A DNA stretch of 35,835 nt, from assembly GCA_031272715.1 (NCBI GenBank), contig JAISTH010000030.1:1-35835 (forward strand). Reading direction: 5' to 3'. The notes under the pieces were generated by a model. That model was given only the letters and a program-made list of their open reading frames with translations. It searched no databases and had not been told where the DNA came from. The translations under genes were made by a program, and so were the position numbers. Below, in pieces: positions 14,725 to 23,420 of the stretch. Within the stretch, counting starts at the first letter, position 1; every line of letters starts with the position of its first letter. The DNA comes from Desulfovibrio sp. Lineage in GTDB: Bacteria > Desulfobacterota > Desulfovibrionia > Desulfovibrionales > Desulfovibrionaceae.

Positions 14725-16884
14725 GTGCACTTTTCCACGGTACAGAAACGCGACGGGCGCATCGTGGGCTTCGATGCATCGAAAATCACCTCGGCCCTGC
14801 TCAAGGCCGGCAAGGCCACGGGAGAGTTCTCCGAACGCGAGGCGAGAAGGCTGACCGTGCGGGTCCTCGCCATGGCCGAGGAACTGCACCTGCCCGATCC
14901 GCCCCACGTCGAGGACATCCAGGACGTCGTCGAGCAGATGCTGCTCACCTCCCACTTCCTCGCCACCGCCAAGGCATACATCCTGTACCGCGAACAGCGC
15001 GCCCAGCTGCGCCGGATAAAGACCAAGGCGAACGTCGCCCTCATGGAGGACTACCTCAACAAGATGGACTGGCGCGTCAGAGAGAACAGCAACATGGGCT
15101 TCTCCCTCCAGGGCCTCAACAACTACGTCTCCTCCGACATCACCTCCGAGTACTGGCTGAACCGCATCTACACCCAGTCCATCCGCGAGGCCCACACCAA
15201 CGGCGACTTCCACCTCCACGACCTGAACCTGCTCTCCGTCTACTGCGTCGGCTGGGATCTCGCCGACCTGCTCCGCCAGGGCTTCAAGGGCGTGTCCGGC
15301 AACGTGGAAAGCGCCCCCCCCAAACACTTCCGCTCGGCCCTCGGCCAGCTCGTCAACTTCTTCTACACCCTGCAGGGCGAGGCCGCCGGCGCCCAGGCCG
15401 TCTCCTCCTTCGACACCCTGCTCGCCCCCTTCATCCGCCACGACAAGCTCCGCTACCCCGACGTCAAGCAGGCGCTGCAGGAATTCGTCTTCAACATCAA
15501 CATCCCCACCCGCGTCGGCTTCCAGACGCCCTTCACCAACATCACCATGGACATGGACGTTCCGGGCATCCTGAAGAACGTCCCCGCGATCATCGGCGGC
15601 GTGGACCAGCCCCACACCTTCGGCGAATTCCAGCCCGAAATGGACATGCTGAACCAAGCCTTCGCGGAAGTCATGATGGAGGGGGACAACAAGGGCCGCG
15701 TCTTCACCTTCCCCATCCCCACCTACAACATCACCAAGGACTTCGACTGGGACAGCCGCAGGTTCGACGCGGTGTGGAGGATGGCCGGCCGCTACGGCAT
15801 CCCCTACTTCTCCAATTTCGTGAATTCGGACATGTCCCCCGAAGACGCAAGATCCATGTGCTGCCGGCTCCGCCTCGACAACAGGGAACTCAGGAAGCGC
15901 GGCGGCGGCCTCTTCGGCGCGAACCCCCTCACCGGCTCCATCGGCGTCGTGACCCTCAACCTCCCCCGTCTCGGGTTCGTCTCGAACAACGAGCAGGAAT
16001 TCCTGCAACGCCTCGACCACCTGATGGATCTCGCCAAGGAGAGCCTCGTCATCAAGCGCAAGGAGCTCGAACGCTTCACCGATGGCGGCCTCTACCCCTA
16101 CACGACCTTCTACCTGCGGGACGTCAAGGCCCGCAGCGGCAACTACTGGACGAACCATTTCTCCACCATCGGCGTCATCGGCATGAACGAGGCCCTTCTC
16201 AATCTCGCGGGGAAGGGCATCACGAGCCCGGAGGGACAGGCGTTCGCGCTGCGGACGCTGGAGCACATGCGGAAAAGGCTCGAAGCGTACCAGGAGGAGA
16301 CCGGGGACTTCTTCAACCTCGAGGCCACCCCCGCCGAAGGGACGTCCTACCGTCTGGCCCTCCTGGACAAGGGCAGGTTCCCCGACATGATCTTCGCCAA
16401 CGGCCCCGCCGGAGACGACCCGCCCTACTACACGAACTCCACGCACCTGCCCGTCGGGCACACGACGGACATCTTCGACGCGCTGGATCTGCAGGACAGG
16501 CTCCAGGGAAGCTACACCGGGGGCACCGTGCTCCACGGCTTCCTCGGGGAGGAGGTGGCGGACGCCCGGACGGTGCGCAATCTCGTGCGCACCATCACGG
16601 ACAACTACACCCTGCCGTATTTCACGCTGACGCCGACCTTCAGCATCTGCTCCCAGCACGGGTACCTGAAGGGGGAGCAGCGCAAGTGCCCGACCTGCGG
16701 CAAGGACGCGGAGGTGTATTCGAGGGTGGTGGGGTACCTGCGTCCGGTGGGGCGGTGGAACGACGGCAAGCAGGCGGAGTATGCGGACAGGACGCCGTAC
16801 GAGGTGCCGGGATTCGCGGCCTGCGCCAATGTCAGGACGGACGTGGGGGAGATGCTGGAGGAGGAACCCAGGATGGTCGCGTGA
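14725..16884 (+). CDS. nrdD: anaerobic (class III) ribonucleoside-triphosphate reductase NrdD
   Basis: This glycyl-radical enzyme reduces ribonucleoside triphosphates to deoxy forms without oxygen. A GTG start at 14725 with AGGAG 8 bases ahead gives 719 residues beginning VHFSTVQKRDGRIVGFD, the opening of an ATP-cone that runs to about residue 90 and senses ATP/dATP. The central region has NSNMGFSLQGLNNYV, HLHDLNLLSVYCVGWDL and NITMDMDVP, typical of NrdD. Near the end a zinc site (C-x2-H ... C-x2-C in CSQHGYLKGEQRKCPTCG) precedes the glycyl radical site in SRVVGYLRPVGRWNDGK, Gly670. The activase NrdG that must install the radical is not next door; AT-rich DNA follows instead. Confidence 0.95.
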   Translation: MHFSTVQKRDGRIVGFDASKITSALLKAGKATGEFSEREARRLTVRVLAMAEELHLPDPPHVEDIQDVVEQMLLTSHFLATAKAYILYREQRAQLRRIKTKANVALMEDYLNKMDWRVRENSNMGFSLQGLNNYVSSDITSEYWLNRIYTQSIREAHTNGDFHLHDLNLLSVYCVGWDLADLLRQGFKGVSGNVESAPPKHFRSALGQLVNFFYTLQGEAAGAQAVSSFDTLLAPFIRHDKLRYPDVKQALQEFVFNINIPTRVGFQTPFTNITMDMDVPGILKNVPAIIGGVDQPHTFGEFQPEMDMLNQAFAEVMMEGDNKGRVFTFPIPTYNITKDFDWDSRRFDAVWRMAGRYGIPYFSNFVNSDMSPEDARSMCCRLRLDNRELRKRGGGLFGANPLTGSIGVVTLNLPRLGFVSNNEQEFLQRLDHLMDLAKESLVIKRKELERFTDGGLYPYTTFYLRDVKARSGNYWTNHFSTIGVIGMNEALLNLAGKGITSPEGQAFALRTLEHMRKRLEAYQEETGDFFNLEATPAEGTSYRLALLDKGRFPDMIFANGPAGDDPPYYTNSTHLPVGHTTDIFDALDLQDRLQGSYTGGTVLHGFLGEEVADARTVRNLVRTITDNYTLPYFTLTPTFSICSQHGYLKGEQRKCPTCGKDAEVYSRVVGYLRPVGRWNDGKQAEYADRTPYEVPGFAACANVRTDVGEMLEEEPRMVA

Positions 16885-16891
16885 CGGGCGT

Positions 16892-16907
16892 CCTCCGTCT
16901 GCGGAGG
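16892..16907 (+). terminator. weak terminator-like hairpin after nrdD
   Basis: CCTCCG-TCTG-CGGAGG lies 8 bases after the nrdD stop. There is no T-run, so it may only stabilise the 3' end. The following bases to 17092 turn AT-rich and show no gene. Confidence 0.3.
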
Positions 16908-17092
16908 GTGGACGGGGCAACCGCATCCCCGCCGCATCCGTTGTGCTTGCGTTGGAGCGAATGCGTCCCGTGGAGACGGACATCAAATGTTTGTTACGCA
17001 AAGAACGTCTTGTCGTGCACAATTTGAGCTTTCATGCACCCCGTGTCATATCGGACGGTCAAAAAATCAGACTTTAAGGCGAACGCGTCCGG

Positions 17093-17130
17093 TATAATAA
17101 TACATCGATGACACTTCTATTATACATCGA
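17093..17130 (+). promoter_or_regulatory. promoter -10 overlapped by two 12-bp direct repeats (operator-like)
   Basis: A perfect TATAAT (17093-17098) lies about 120 bases ahead of the next gene; the -35 is poor. Overlapping and following it are ATAATACATCGA (17097-17108) and ATTATACATCGA (17119-17130), 11 of 12 identical and 22 bases apart, two helical turns. This is the usual layout of a repressor operator on its promoter. Confidence 0.5.
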
Positions 17131-17215
17131 CTTGTGGCAAACCTGACCTGTCCCCCGCTGGTGTACCACACCACACTCAGCACGGCAACTGCCCAACAAT
17201 CTTTCGGGAGGCATC

Positions 17216-17707
17216 ATGGGAAACAAATCTGGGCCTAAACTACCACTTGATGTCCTTAAATCATACATTGGCAAAAACGTGGACAAGGACCAATTCTTTA
17301 ATGAAATGGCCTATCGTCTACACGATCTTGTCAAGAACGTTCCCGGAGGATTTGAAAGCTTTGACATTGAAGAGAATCTTGACAAAATGGATTCGGCCAT
17401 AGGCTACTGTGTGCTAAATCACATTAGGGATCCTGAAACCTACCCGCCTCCCACCCCGCGCACAGTACGCAAATTCTATCACGGGACTGAAACGTATTCT
17501 AATGAAGAAATTCAACACAAAATAGATATATACTTGCAGCTCGCAGAACTTTCCAACGAAATCGTTAGGAATCACTCTGAAGCTCTCTTTACGGGACGTC
17601 CAGGAGAGCAAGGCTCCCATGAGAGATCCGGAAGGATTTCTCCTGACAGAAAACAGAAAATACGCGAGAGAAAACTTGCGTTGCGTGAAAAGAAAAGAAA
17701 GAAATAG
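17216..17707 (+). CDS. hypothetical protein in AT-rich islet
   Basis: I do not recognise this 163-residue protein. GGGAGG sits 7 bases before the ATG, so it looks like a real gene. The first 100 residues are mixed helical (PLDVLKSYIGKNVDKDQFF, a possible small alpha-helical domain); the last 35 residues are strongly basic and end in a Lys/Arg run (about REKKRKK), which could bind nucleic acid or be a disordered tail. No signal peptide or membrane segment is seen. Base composition is well below the neighbours in GC, so it was probably acquired. It has its own promoter with operator-like repeats and is followed by the DUF4160/DUF2442 pair after a 154-base gap. Confidence 0.6.
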   Translation: MGNKSGPKLPLDVLKSYIGKNVDKDQFFNEMAYRLHDLVKNVPGGFESFDIEENLDKMDSAIGYCVLNHIRDPETYPPPTPRTVRKFYHGTETYSNEEIQHKIDIYLQLAELSNEIVRNHSEALFTGRPGEQGSHERSGRISPDRKQKIRERKLALREKKRKK

Positions 17708-17861
17708 ACATAGCGGGAAGAGTTTCCGCAGACATGCGGGTGTTCTGAAAATCCCCTGAAAAATATTTGTCACTAGGTCTGGCATATATTTTCTCAAGGC
17801 AATCTTCAAGTTTGGCTTTTCATTCAAGCTCATGCAAATACCATCTACCAATAAGCCAACC

Positions 17862-18119
17862 ATGTCAATAATCTCAATGTTCTTCGGCATCATCATTTAT
17901 ATGTGCTATGACGAACACAATTCGCCTCATTTTCATGCAAAATACGGCGAACAGATGGCAATGTTCACATTCGACGGAGACTTGATACAAGGAGACTTTC
18001 CTGAAGAGAAATTGCGATTTGTGAAAGCGTGGGCATTATTGCGAAAGGATGAATTGGCCGCAAACTGGGAAATCGCCAAAGAAGGCGCCGAACTTTATAG
18101 AATTGACCCCATTAAATGA
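17862..18119 (+). CDS. DUF4160 domain protein
   Basis: This is a small protein of 85 residues with the DUF4160 layout: an opening SIISMFFGIIIYMCY, then HNSPHFHAKYGEQMAMFTFDG, and a C-terminal LRKDELAANWEIAKEGAELYRIDPI. The HxxPHFHAKYGE stretch is the hallmark. I place the start at 17862 because family members begin M-x-x-I-S-M-F-F-G; an ATG at 17832 is also open and neither has a clear ribosome site. It is followed after 10 bases by a DUF2442 gene; the two families are often side by side. A toxin-antitoxin-like role has been suggested by such pairing but I see nothing here that proves it. Confidence 0.8.
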   Translation: MSIISMFFGIIIYMCYDEHNSPHFHAKYGEQMAMFTFDGDLIQGDFPEEKLRFVKAWALLRKDELAANWEIAKEGAELYRIDPIK

Positions 18120-18129
18120 GGTTGCTGAC

Positions 18130-18387
18130 ATGTCCACAGAATACAATTTTATAAAAATTGACGATGTCATAGCACGCTCTGATCATACGCTGCTATTGAC
18201 ATTCGAAAATGGCGAAAAACGCATTTATGACTTTAAGCCGAAGCTTGCCAGAAAAGTCTTCGCATCGTTGAAGAATCCCGCAAAATTCATGCAGGCAAGA
18301 AATGATTTCTATGGGGTCGTATGGGACGATGAAACGGATATCGCCTCCGAAGAATGCTACTACAATGGGACGCCGGTGACGGATTGA
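18130..18387 (+). CDS. DUF2442 domain protein
   Basis: This 85-residue product shows the DUF2442 pattern: DHTLLLTFENGEKRIYDFKP early, then NDFYGVVWDDETDIASEECYYNG, with 'V-x-W-D-E-x-D-I-x-P-E-x-L-Y' of the family changed at the Pro position. The start at 18130 is preceded by GAGG. It forms a tight pair with the DUF4160 gene. DUF2442 proteins have a small beta-rich fold; some are thought to bind DNA and could act as the regulator of the pair. AT-rich like its neighbours. Confidence 0.8.
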   Translation: MSTEYNFIKIDDVIARSDHTLLLTFENGEKRIYDFKPKLARKVFASLKNPAKFMQARNDFYGVVWDDETDIASEECYYNGTPVTD

Positions 18388-18404
18388 CATGCGTGTCACG
18401 CATG
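18388..18404 (+). other. 17-bp palindrome after the DUF2442 stop
   Basis: CATGCGTG-T-CACGCATG is a perfect 8-bp dyad that begins at the base after the stop codon. It lacks a T-run. It marks the point where base composition returns to high GC, so it could be a terminator stem or the islet edge. Confidence 0.4.
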
Positions 18405-18628
18405 CGGCACAAGCCGAGAACGCAATGCAACCGATCGCCCCGGAGATTCCCCGCATCGCAGAGACGTTTACCTAAGCGATTGCCGCGGAGTCCGTCCCGG
18501 CTGGCGGAACCGCGTCATGGCATCCTTTTCCCGCCCGTCCCGCCGCCGACCGATGCGCCACGTCAACCCACGCCGCCCCCCGGCCCTGACGGGCCGGAGG
18601 CGCCACCCCTTCCCGCCCCGGGAATCCC

Positions 18629-18666
18629 ATGGTATAGCTCTCCCCCAATGGTATAGCCCTCCCCCA
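18629..18666 (+). repeat. two tandem 19-bp repeats upstream of the MFS gene
   Basis: ATGGTATAGCTCTCCCCCA (18629-18647) is followed directly by ATGGTATAGCCCTCCCCCA (18648-18666), one mismatch. Each holds TATAGC, which could serve as a weak -10. They lie about 150 bases before the MFS start and may be an operator. The rest of 18405-18800 is GC-rich with no gene seen on either strand that I trust. Confidence 0.55.
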
Positions 18667-18800
18667 CACGTGACCGGCCGATAGACATCGCCCACATCCC
18701 GCGGACGATCGCCCCAAGCGGCCCCGCCACGGGACGGCACGCCCTCCGGCGTTCCGCGACCTGCCGTCCGCACCCCCTCCACACCCACCCGGGGACACGG

Positions 18801-20030
18801 ATGGACACGACGACGAGCAACGCCCCACGCCGCGACGAAAACATCGGACACATCAGAAAGTTCGCCCTGACCACGGCGCTGTGCCTCATGGGAGACTCCA
18901 TGCTGTACATCGCCCTGCCCATGTACTACGCCCAGGCGGGCCTGAACAGCCTCTGGGAGGTCGGGATCGTGCTGGCGGCCAACCGCATCGTCCGCATCCC
19001 TCTCAACCCCCTCATCGGACGCCTCTACGACAGGATCAGCGAGCGCACGGGCGTGCTGATCGCCGTGCTGCTGGCCATCGCCACGACATTCTCCTACGGC
19101 TTCCTCCCCTCCCTCGCCTGGTGGATCCTCGCGCGCTGCTGCTGGGGACTGGCCTGGGTGCTGTTGCGCCTGGGCTCCCTCTTCTGCATCCTCAGACTCT
19201 CCACCCAGGAGACCCGCGGCCGGTACACCGGCACGTACAACGGCCTCTACAGGCTCGGCAGCCTCGTGGGCATGCTGGCGGGAGGACTGCTCAGCGACCT
19301 GGTGGGACTGCAGGTCTGCGCCGTCGTCCTCGGCATCGGTTCCACGATCGCCCTGGTGCCGACGCTTCTCTGGTTCCCCAAGGGAAAGGGCGGCCAGCCC
19401 AGGGAACATGGACCGACCCTGAGGCAGGCCCTGCCGCTGCTCAAGGCCGACGGCAAGGCGCTGGTGACGGTCCTGTCCGGCGGCATGATGGCGCTGCTGG
19501 TGCAGGGGGTCGTCGCCGCCACGCTGAGCAGGCTCATCGGCGTCCACGTGCCTGGCGGGCTGACCCTCTGGGGATGGGTCGCGGGAGCCGCGACCCTCGC
19601 CGGCCTCTTCCAGGCCCTGCGCTGGACCTTCGAACCCGCGCTGGCCCCCCGGGTGGGAAGACTCGCGGACATGCGGTACGGCTGGAAACGCATCTACCAG
19701 TGGAGCTACGGATTCGGGGGACTGGTCTTCTTCGCCCTGACCCTCTCCCTGCCCCTGCCGATCTGGTTCGCCCTGATCCTCGCCCTGCAGGTATCCGCCA
19801 TGGCCATGACCACCATGTCGGACACCGGGGTCTCCGACGTCGCATCCCACGGCATGGGCAACTCCCTGCTCATCGTGTACGCGGTCGCCGTCGACCTCGG
19901 CTCCGCCCTGGGGCCCCCGCTTGCCTTCGCCCTGGACGATCGGTGGGGCGTGGACTCGGGCTATCTCGCATCGGCGATGTGCTGCTTCGTCCTCTACTTC
20001 GTCTGGCAGCGCATGGCGCGGTCGGGATAG
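18801..20030 (+). CDS. MFS transporter
   Basis: This is a 409-residue major facilitator protein with about 12 hydrophobic segments in two halves separated by a loop near residue 195 (PKGKGGQPREHGPTLRQ). The loop between helices 2 and 3 has NPLIGRLYDRISERTG, the G-x-L-x-D-R-x-x-R pattern of the MFS A-motif. The second half has a similar loop (PRVGRLADMRYGWKR). Helix 4 region WILARCCWGLAWVLLRLGSL is typical of drug or metabolite exporters, but substrate cannot be read from sequence. A GGGGA lies before the ATG. It precedes trmD by 50 bases and might be cotranscribed, an uncommon neighbour, since trmD usually follows rpsP-rimM. Confidence 0.85.
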   Translation: MDTTTSNAPRRDENIGHIRKFALTTALCLMGDSMLYIALPMYYAQAGLNSLWEVGIVLAANRIVRIPLNPLIGRLYDRISERTGVLIAVLLAIATTFSYGFLPSLAWWILARCCWGLAWVLLRLGSLFCILRLSTQETRGRYTGTYNGLYRLGSLVGMLAGGLLSDLVGLQVCAVVLGIGSTIALVPTLLWFPKGKGGQPREHGPTLRQALPLLKADGKALVTVLSGGMMALLVQGVVAATLSRLIGVHVPGGLTLWGWVAGAATLAGLFQALRWTFEPALAPRVGRLADMRYGWKRIYQWSYGFGGLVFFALTLSLPLPIWFALILALQVSAMAMTTMSDTGVSDVASHGMGNSLLIVYAVAVDLGSALGPPLAFALDDRWGVDSGYLASAMCCFVLYFVWQRMARSG

Positions 20031-20080
20031 GGCCCCGCGCCCGTCGGGCCGCCGATGCGCAAGGCACGCCCAAGACCTCC

Positions 20081-21352
20081 ATGGACATCCATATCGTCAC
20101 CCTCTTCCCGGAGTTCTTCCACAGCCCCCTGCGCACTTCCCTTCTGGGCAAGGCGACGGAGGCGGGGATTCTGCGGATATCCTTCCACAACCCCAGGGAC
20201 TTCACCGCCGACAGGCACGGCCACGTGGACGACGCCCCCTACGGCGGCGGACCGGGCATGGTCATGCAGGCCGAACCGGTCCTGGACGCCCTGAAGGCCA
20301 TTCCCGACCCGGGACGGACGCTGCTCATGAGCCCGGCGGGACGATCCCTGGATCACGCCCTCGCCGCGGAACTCGCAAAGAACAGTCGCCTGACCCTCGT
20401 GTGCGGACGGTACGAGGGCATCGACGCCCGCCTGTCCCTCTGCTTCCCCATGGAGGAGGTCCGCGTGGGGGACGCCGTGCTCAACGGCGGCGAAACCGCG
20501 GCGCTGGCCGTCATCGAGGCGGTGGGACGCCTCGTCCCGGGATTCCTCGGCAAGGTGGCCTCGGCGGCCGACGAGACCTTCGCGGAAGGGCTGCTGGAAC
20601 ATCCCCACTACACCCGCCCCCCGGATCTGCACGGCCACGCGGTGCCCGAAATCCTGCTCGGCGGGGACCACGGCCGGATCGCCCTCTGGCGCAGACAGAC
20701 CGCCCTGACGGCCACGCTGGAACGACGCCCGGAACTGCTGGAGGAGGCCCCCCTGACCCGCCGGGACGTAGAGTTCCTGGCATCCTGCACCAGCCTTCGC
20801 CCCGCCCGCAACCTGAGCTTCTGCCTCCTCCACCATCCCGTGTTTCTGGAGGAGGGAACGATCGGGACGTCCTCGTTGACGAATCTCGACGTGCATGATA
20901 TAGCGAGAGTTTCACGCACGTACGCCATGGGACCCTTCTTCGTCGCGACGCCTCTGGAGGACCAGCGACGCATCCTGGACGCCATACTGGCGCACTGGAC
21001 GACCGGCCCCGGCGACAGGGCGAAGGCGCTGGAAACGGTCCGGCCCGCGGCCTCCCTCGAGGAGGCGGAAGACATGCTGGCCGAACGCGCGGGTAAAAGG
21101 CCCGCGCTTGTGGGAACGTCGGCCAGGTGGCCCGACGACGGCGTCCCTTGCCTCACGCCGAGGCAGGTGCGTGACATGTGCCGGGACGGCCCCGTCATGC
21201 TGTGCCTTGGCACGGCGAGGGGGCTGGCGCCCGAAGTGACGCGACGCTGCCGGGGCATGCTCAGGCCCCTGCGGTTCATGAACGACAATCATCTTTCCGT
21301 GCGCGGAGCCGCGGCCATACTGGCCGACAGGATATTGGGCGACTGCCTCTGA
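20081..21352 (+). CDS. trmD: tRNA (guanine-N1)-methyltransferase TrmD fused to a C-terminal SAM-dependent RNA methyltransferase domain
   Basis: Residues 1 to about 240 are TrmD, which methylates G37 of tRNAs next to the anticodon and prevents frameshifting: [42 protein letters not shown] and [20 protein letters not shown] (SAM-binding knot). HPHYTRPP follows. From about residue 250 to 423 a second domain begins with [12 protein letters not shown] and shows [38 protein letters not shown] and [13 protein letters not shown], fitting the PF09936 'SAM-dependent RNA methyltransferase' family, another SPOUT-like knot. TrmD alone is about 240-250 residues, so this is a natural two-enzyme fusion, known in Desulfovibrio relatives. 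The target of the second domain is not established to my knowledge. Confidence 0.93.
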   Translation: MDIHIVTLFPEFFHSPLRTSLLGKATEAGILRISFHNPRDFTADRHGHVDDAPYGGGPGMVMQAEPVLDALKAIPDPGRTLLMSPAGRSLDHALAAELAKNSRLTLVCGRYEGIDARLSLCFPMEEVRVGDAVLNGGETAALAVIEAVGRLVPGFLGKVASAADETFAEGLLEHPHYTRPPDLHGHAVPEILLGGDHGRIALWRRQTALTATLERRPELLEEAPLTRRDVEFLASCTSLRPARNLSFCLLHHPVFLEEGTIGTSSLTNLDVHDIARVSRTYAMGPFFVATPLEDQRRILDAILAHWTTGPGDRAKALETVRPAASLEEAEDMLAERAGKRPALVGTSARWPDDGVPCLTPRQVRDMCRDGPVMLCLGTARGLAPEVTRRCRGMLRPLRFMNDNHLSVRGAAAILADRILGDCL

Positions 21353-21380
21353 CCGCCGCGCCCCAGGGAGTTTTCGAGCC

Positions 21381-21728
21381 ATGAGCATCATCTCGCAGAT
21401 CGAACGAGAGAACATGCGGATGGACATGCCCACCTTCCGTTCCGGGGACACCGTCAAGGTGCATCTGCGGATCCTGGAGGGGGAGAAGGAGCGCATCCAG
21501 GTGTTCCAGGGGAACGTCATCCGGGTCAGGCGCGGCACCACCAACGCCACGTTCACGGTGCGCAAGGTCTCCGACGGCGTCGGGGTCGAGCGCATCTTCC
21601 CCCTGAACTCGCCCTTCATCGACCACGTCGAACTGGTCACCCAGGGCCGCGTGCGGCGCAGCCGCCTCTACTATCTGCGCAAGCTCAAGGGCAAGGCGGC
21701 GCGCATCAAGCCCAGGGGACGGTACTGA
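21381..21728 (+). CDS. rplS: 50S ribosomal protein L19
   Basis: This is a 115-residue ribosomal protein at the 30S-50S interface. Conserved segments: [59 protein letters not shown], and [21 protein letters not shown]. The ATG follows GGGAG. Standard gene order after trmD. Its last codons carry the ribosome site of rnhB. Confidence 0.98.
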   Translation: MSIISQIERENMRMDMPTFRSGDTVKVHLRILEGEKERIQVFQGNVIRVRRGTTNATFTVRKVSDGVGVERIFPLNSPFIDHVELVTQGRVRRSRLYYLRKLKGKAARIKPRGRY

Positions 21729-22435
21729 CGCTTTTCGCGGCAGACGGCGAACTCCGCCGATCCGCCGAGGCGCCTCCGGAGACGGGGGCGCCTTCCGATG
21801 GGGCGCCACGGGGCGCCCTCGTCGCCGGCATCGACGAGGCCGGCCGGGGGTGTCTTGCGGGCCCCGTCGTCGCCTGTGCGGTAATCCTGCCGGAGGGGCA
21901 CGGCATCAAGGGCATCGCCGATTCCAAGAGCCTCACGCCGGCCAGACGGGAGGCCCTCGAAAAGCCCATCCGCGCCGCGGCCCTCGCCTGGGGTCTCGGC
22001 CTCTGCTGGGCGCCCCGGGTCGATGCCGTCAACATCCTCCAGGCGACGCTGGAGGCCATGGCGAAGGCGACGTCCCTCCTCCGCCTGAGCCCCGGCCTGC
22101 TGCTGGTGGACGGCAACCGGACGATCCCCCCGGAAACCCTCGCGCCCCGCTGGCAGGCCCGTCACACGGCCCCCCTCCCGGACCAGAGGGCCATCGTGGA
22201 CGGCGACAGGGACGTGGAGGCGATCTCCGCGGCCTCCATCCTGGCCAAGACCTTCCGGGACAGGCTCATGGTCCATCTGGACAGGCGCTGGCCGGGGTAC
22301 GGATTCGCGCGGCACAAGGGCTACGGCACGAAGGAGCATTACGCCGCCATCAGGAAGCTCGGCCCCTGCCCCCAGCACCGGCTCACCTTCGCGGGGGTGC
22401 GCCCGAAACGCACCGTGCAGCCCTCCCTCTTCTGA
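21725..22435 (+). CDS. rnhB: ribonuclease HII, apparent CTG start
   Basis: RNase HII cuts RNA in RNA-DNA hybrids and removes single ribonucleotides from DNA. Catalytic acids are visible: Asp and Glu in [17 protein letters not shown] (near residue 37), DGNRTIP further on, and the Asp in the [17 protein letters not shown] region. The end is [19 protein letters not shown]. In this frame there is no ATG, GTG or TTG before the catalytic DEAGRG, and the first ATG (22058) would lose it. A CTG at 21725 overlaps the rplS stop (CTGA) and has AGGGG six bases before it, so I take it as the start, giving 236 residues. The first 33 residues are low-complexity. A sequencing error hiding a normal start is the alternative. 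Confidence 0.85.
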   Translation: MTLFAADGELRRSAEAPPETGAPSDGAPRGALVAGIDEAGRGCLAGPVVACAVILPEGHGIKGIADSKSLTPARREALEKPIRAAALAWGLGLCWAPRVDAVNILQATLEAMAKATSLLRLSPGLLLVDGNRTIPPETLAPRWQARHTAPLPDQRAIVDGDRDVEAISAASILAKTFRDRLMVHLDRRWPGYGFARHKGYGTKEHYAAIRKLGPCPQHRLTFAGVRPKRTVQPSLF

Positions 22436-22475
22436 AGCTCCGGGCGGCGTCGCCCCCGGCCGTCGACGGGACCCC

Positions 22476-23420
22476 ATGGAAGACGCACATATCCCCGCCA
22501 TCGGCGTTCTCAAGGTGGTGGCCACACCTCTGGGCAACATGGGGGATCTCTCCCCGAGGGCCCGGGAGGCGCTGGAGAGCGCCGACCTGATCCTGGCCGA
22601 GGACACCCGCAGGACCTCCCGTCTCTGCGCCGAGGCGGGCGTCGTCCCCAAACGCCTCCTCAGCTTCTTCGAGCACAACGAAGACGCACGCAGGGAGACT
22701 GTCCTGGAACTGCTGCGCCAGGGACGGACCGTCGCCCTCGCCAGCGACGCCGGCACCCCCCTGCTGGCCGATCCCGGCTACGGTCTCGTGCGGGCCTGCC
22801 GTCTCGAGGGCATCCCCGTCGTGCCGGTCCCCGGCCCCTCGGCGCCGGCCTGCGCCCTCTCCGTGGCCGGCCTTCCCCCCATCCCGTACACGTTCCTCGG
22901 CTTCCTCCCGAGACACGCCGCGGCAAGGCGCCAGCTCCTCGAGTCCTTCGCCCGCGTGCCCGGCTCCCTCGTCTTCTTCGAGCGCAAGAACCGCCTCGCC
23001 GAGAGCCTCGCCCAGGCCCTGGAGATCCTCGGCGACAGGGAGGCGGCCATATGCCGCGAATTGACCAAAATCCACGAGGAACTTATACTCGGCCGCCTTT
23101 CGGAACTCGCCGGACGCGCCGCAGACCTGCTGGGAGAGATCACCGTCGTCGTCGGCCCGCCCGGGGAAGCGCCCCGCACTCCCGAATCCGACGTCCGCGG
23201 CCGTCTCGCATCGGCGGTCAAGGGCGGTGCCGCGCCCAGGGAGGCGGTCCGGCTCGTGATGGAGACCACCGCCGGCTGGAGCGCCAAGGACGTTTACGCA
23301 CTGCTTCTGGAACCGCAACGGACCCCCGGGGACTCGGCCGGGGATCGCACCCCCCCGGGAACCCGATGGAATACGACATCAAGCAGACCCCTGACGGACT
23401 GGCCATGTCCGTGCCCCTGA
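22476..23420 (+). CDS. rsmI: 16S rRNA (cytidine(1402)-2'-O)-methyltransferase RsmI
   Basis: RsmI methylates C1402 in the ribosomal decoding centre. The 314-residue product has the SAM-binding tetrapyrrole-methylase fold: LKVVATPLGNMGDLSPRARE, LILAEDTRRTSRLC, ALASDAGTPLLADPGYGLV, PVPGPSAPACALSVAG and the family's FFERKNRLAESL and CRELTKIHEE. The last 18 codons overlap the start of the HPr gene in another frame by 55 bases; those residues are not conserved. Family length is about 280-290, so the overlap may be a simple run-on. A yraN gene, often found between rnhB and rsmI, is absent. Confidence 0.95.
   Translation: MEDAHIPAIGVLKVVATPLGNMGDLSPRAREALESADLILAEDTRRTSRLCAEAGVVPKRLLSFFEHNEDARRETVLELLRQGRTVALASDAGTPLLADPGYGLVRACRLEGIPVVPVPGPSAPACALSVAGLPPIPYTFLGFLPRHAAARRQLLESFARVPGSLVFFERKNRLAESLAQALEILGDREAAICRELTKIHEELILGRLSELAGRAADLLGEITVVVGPPGEAPRTPESDVRGRLASAVKGGAAPREAVRLVMETTAGWSAKDVYALLLEPQRTPGDSAGDRTPPGTRWNTTSSRPLTDWPCPCP

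Noticed and set aside
14719-17022. A 767-codon open frame on the minus strand opposite nrdD
   Set aside because: Antisense shadow; Val/Glu/Gly-rich, no motif; nrdD on the plus strand has all catalytic sites.
17108-17146. 12-codon leader peptide (MTLLLYIDLWQT) before the islet gene
   Set aside because: No ribosome site and it coincides with the operator-like repeats; probably chance.
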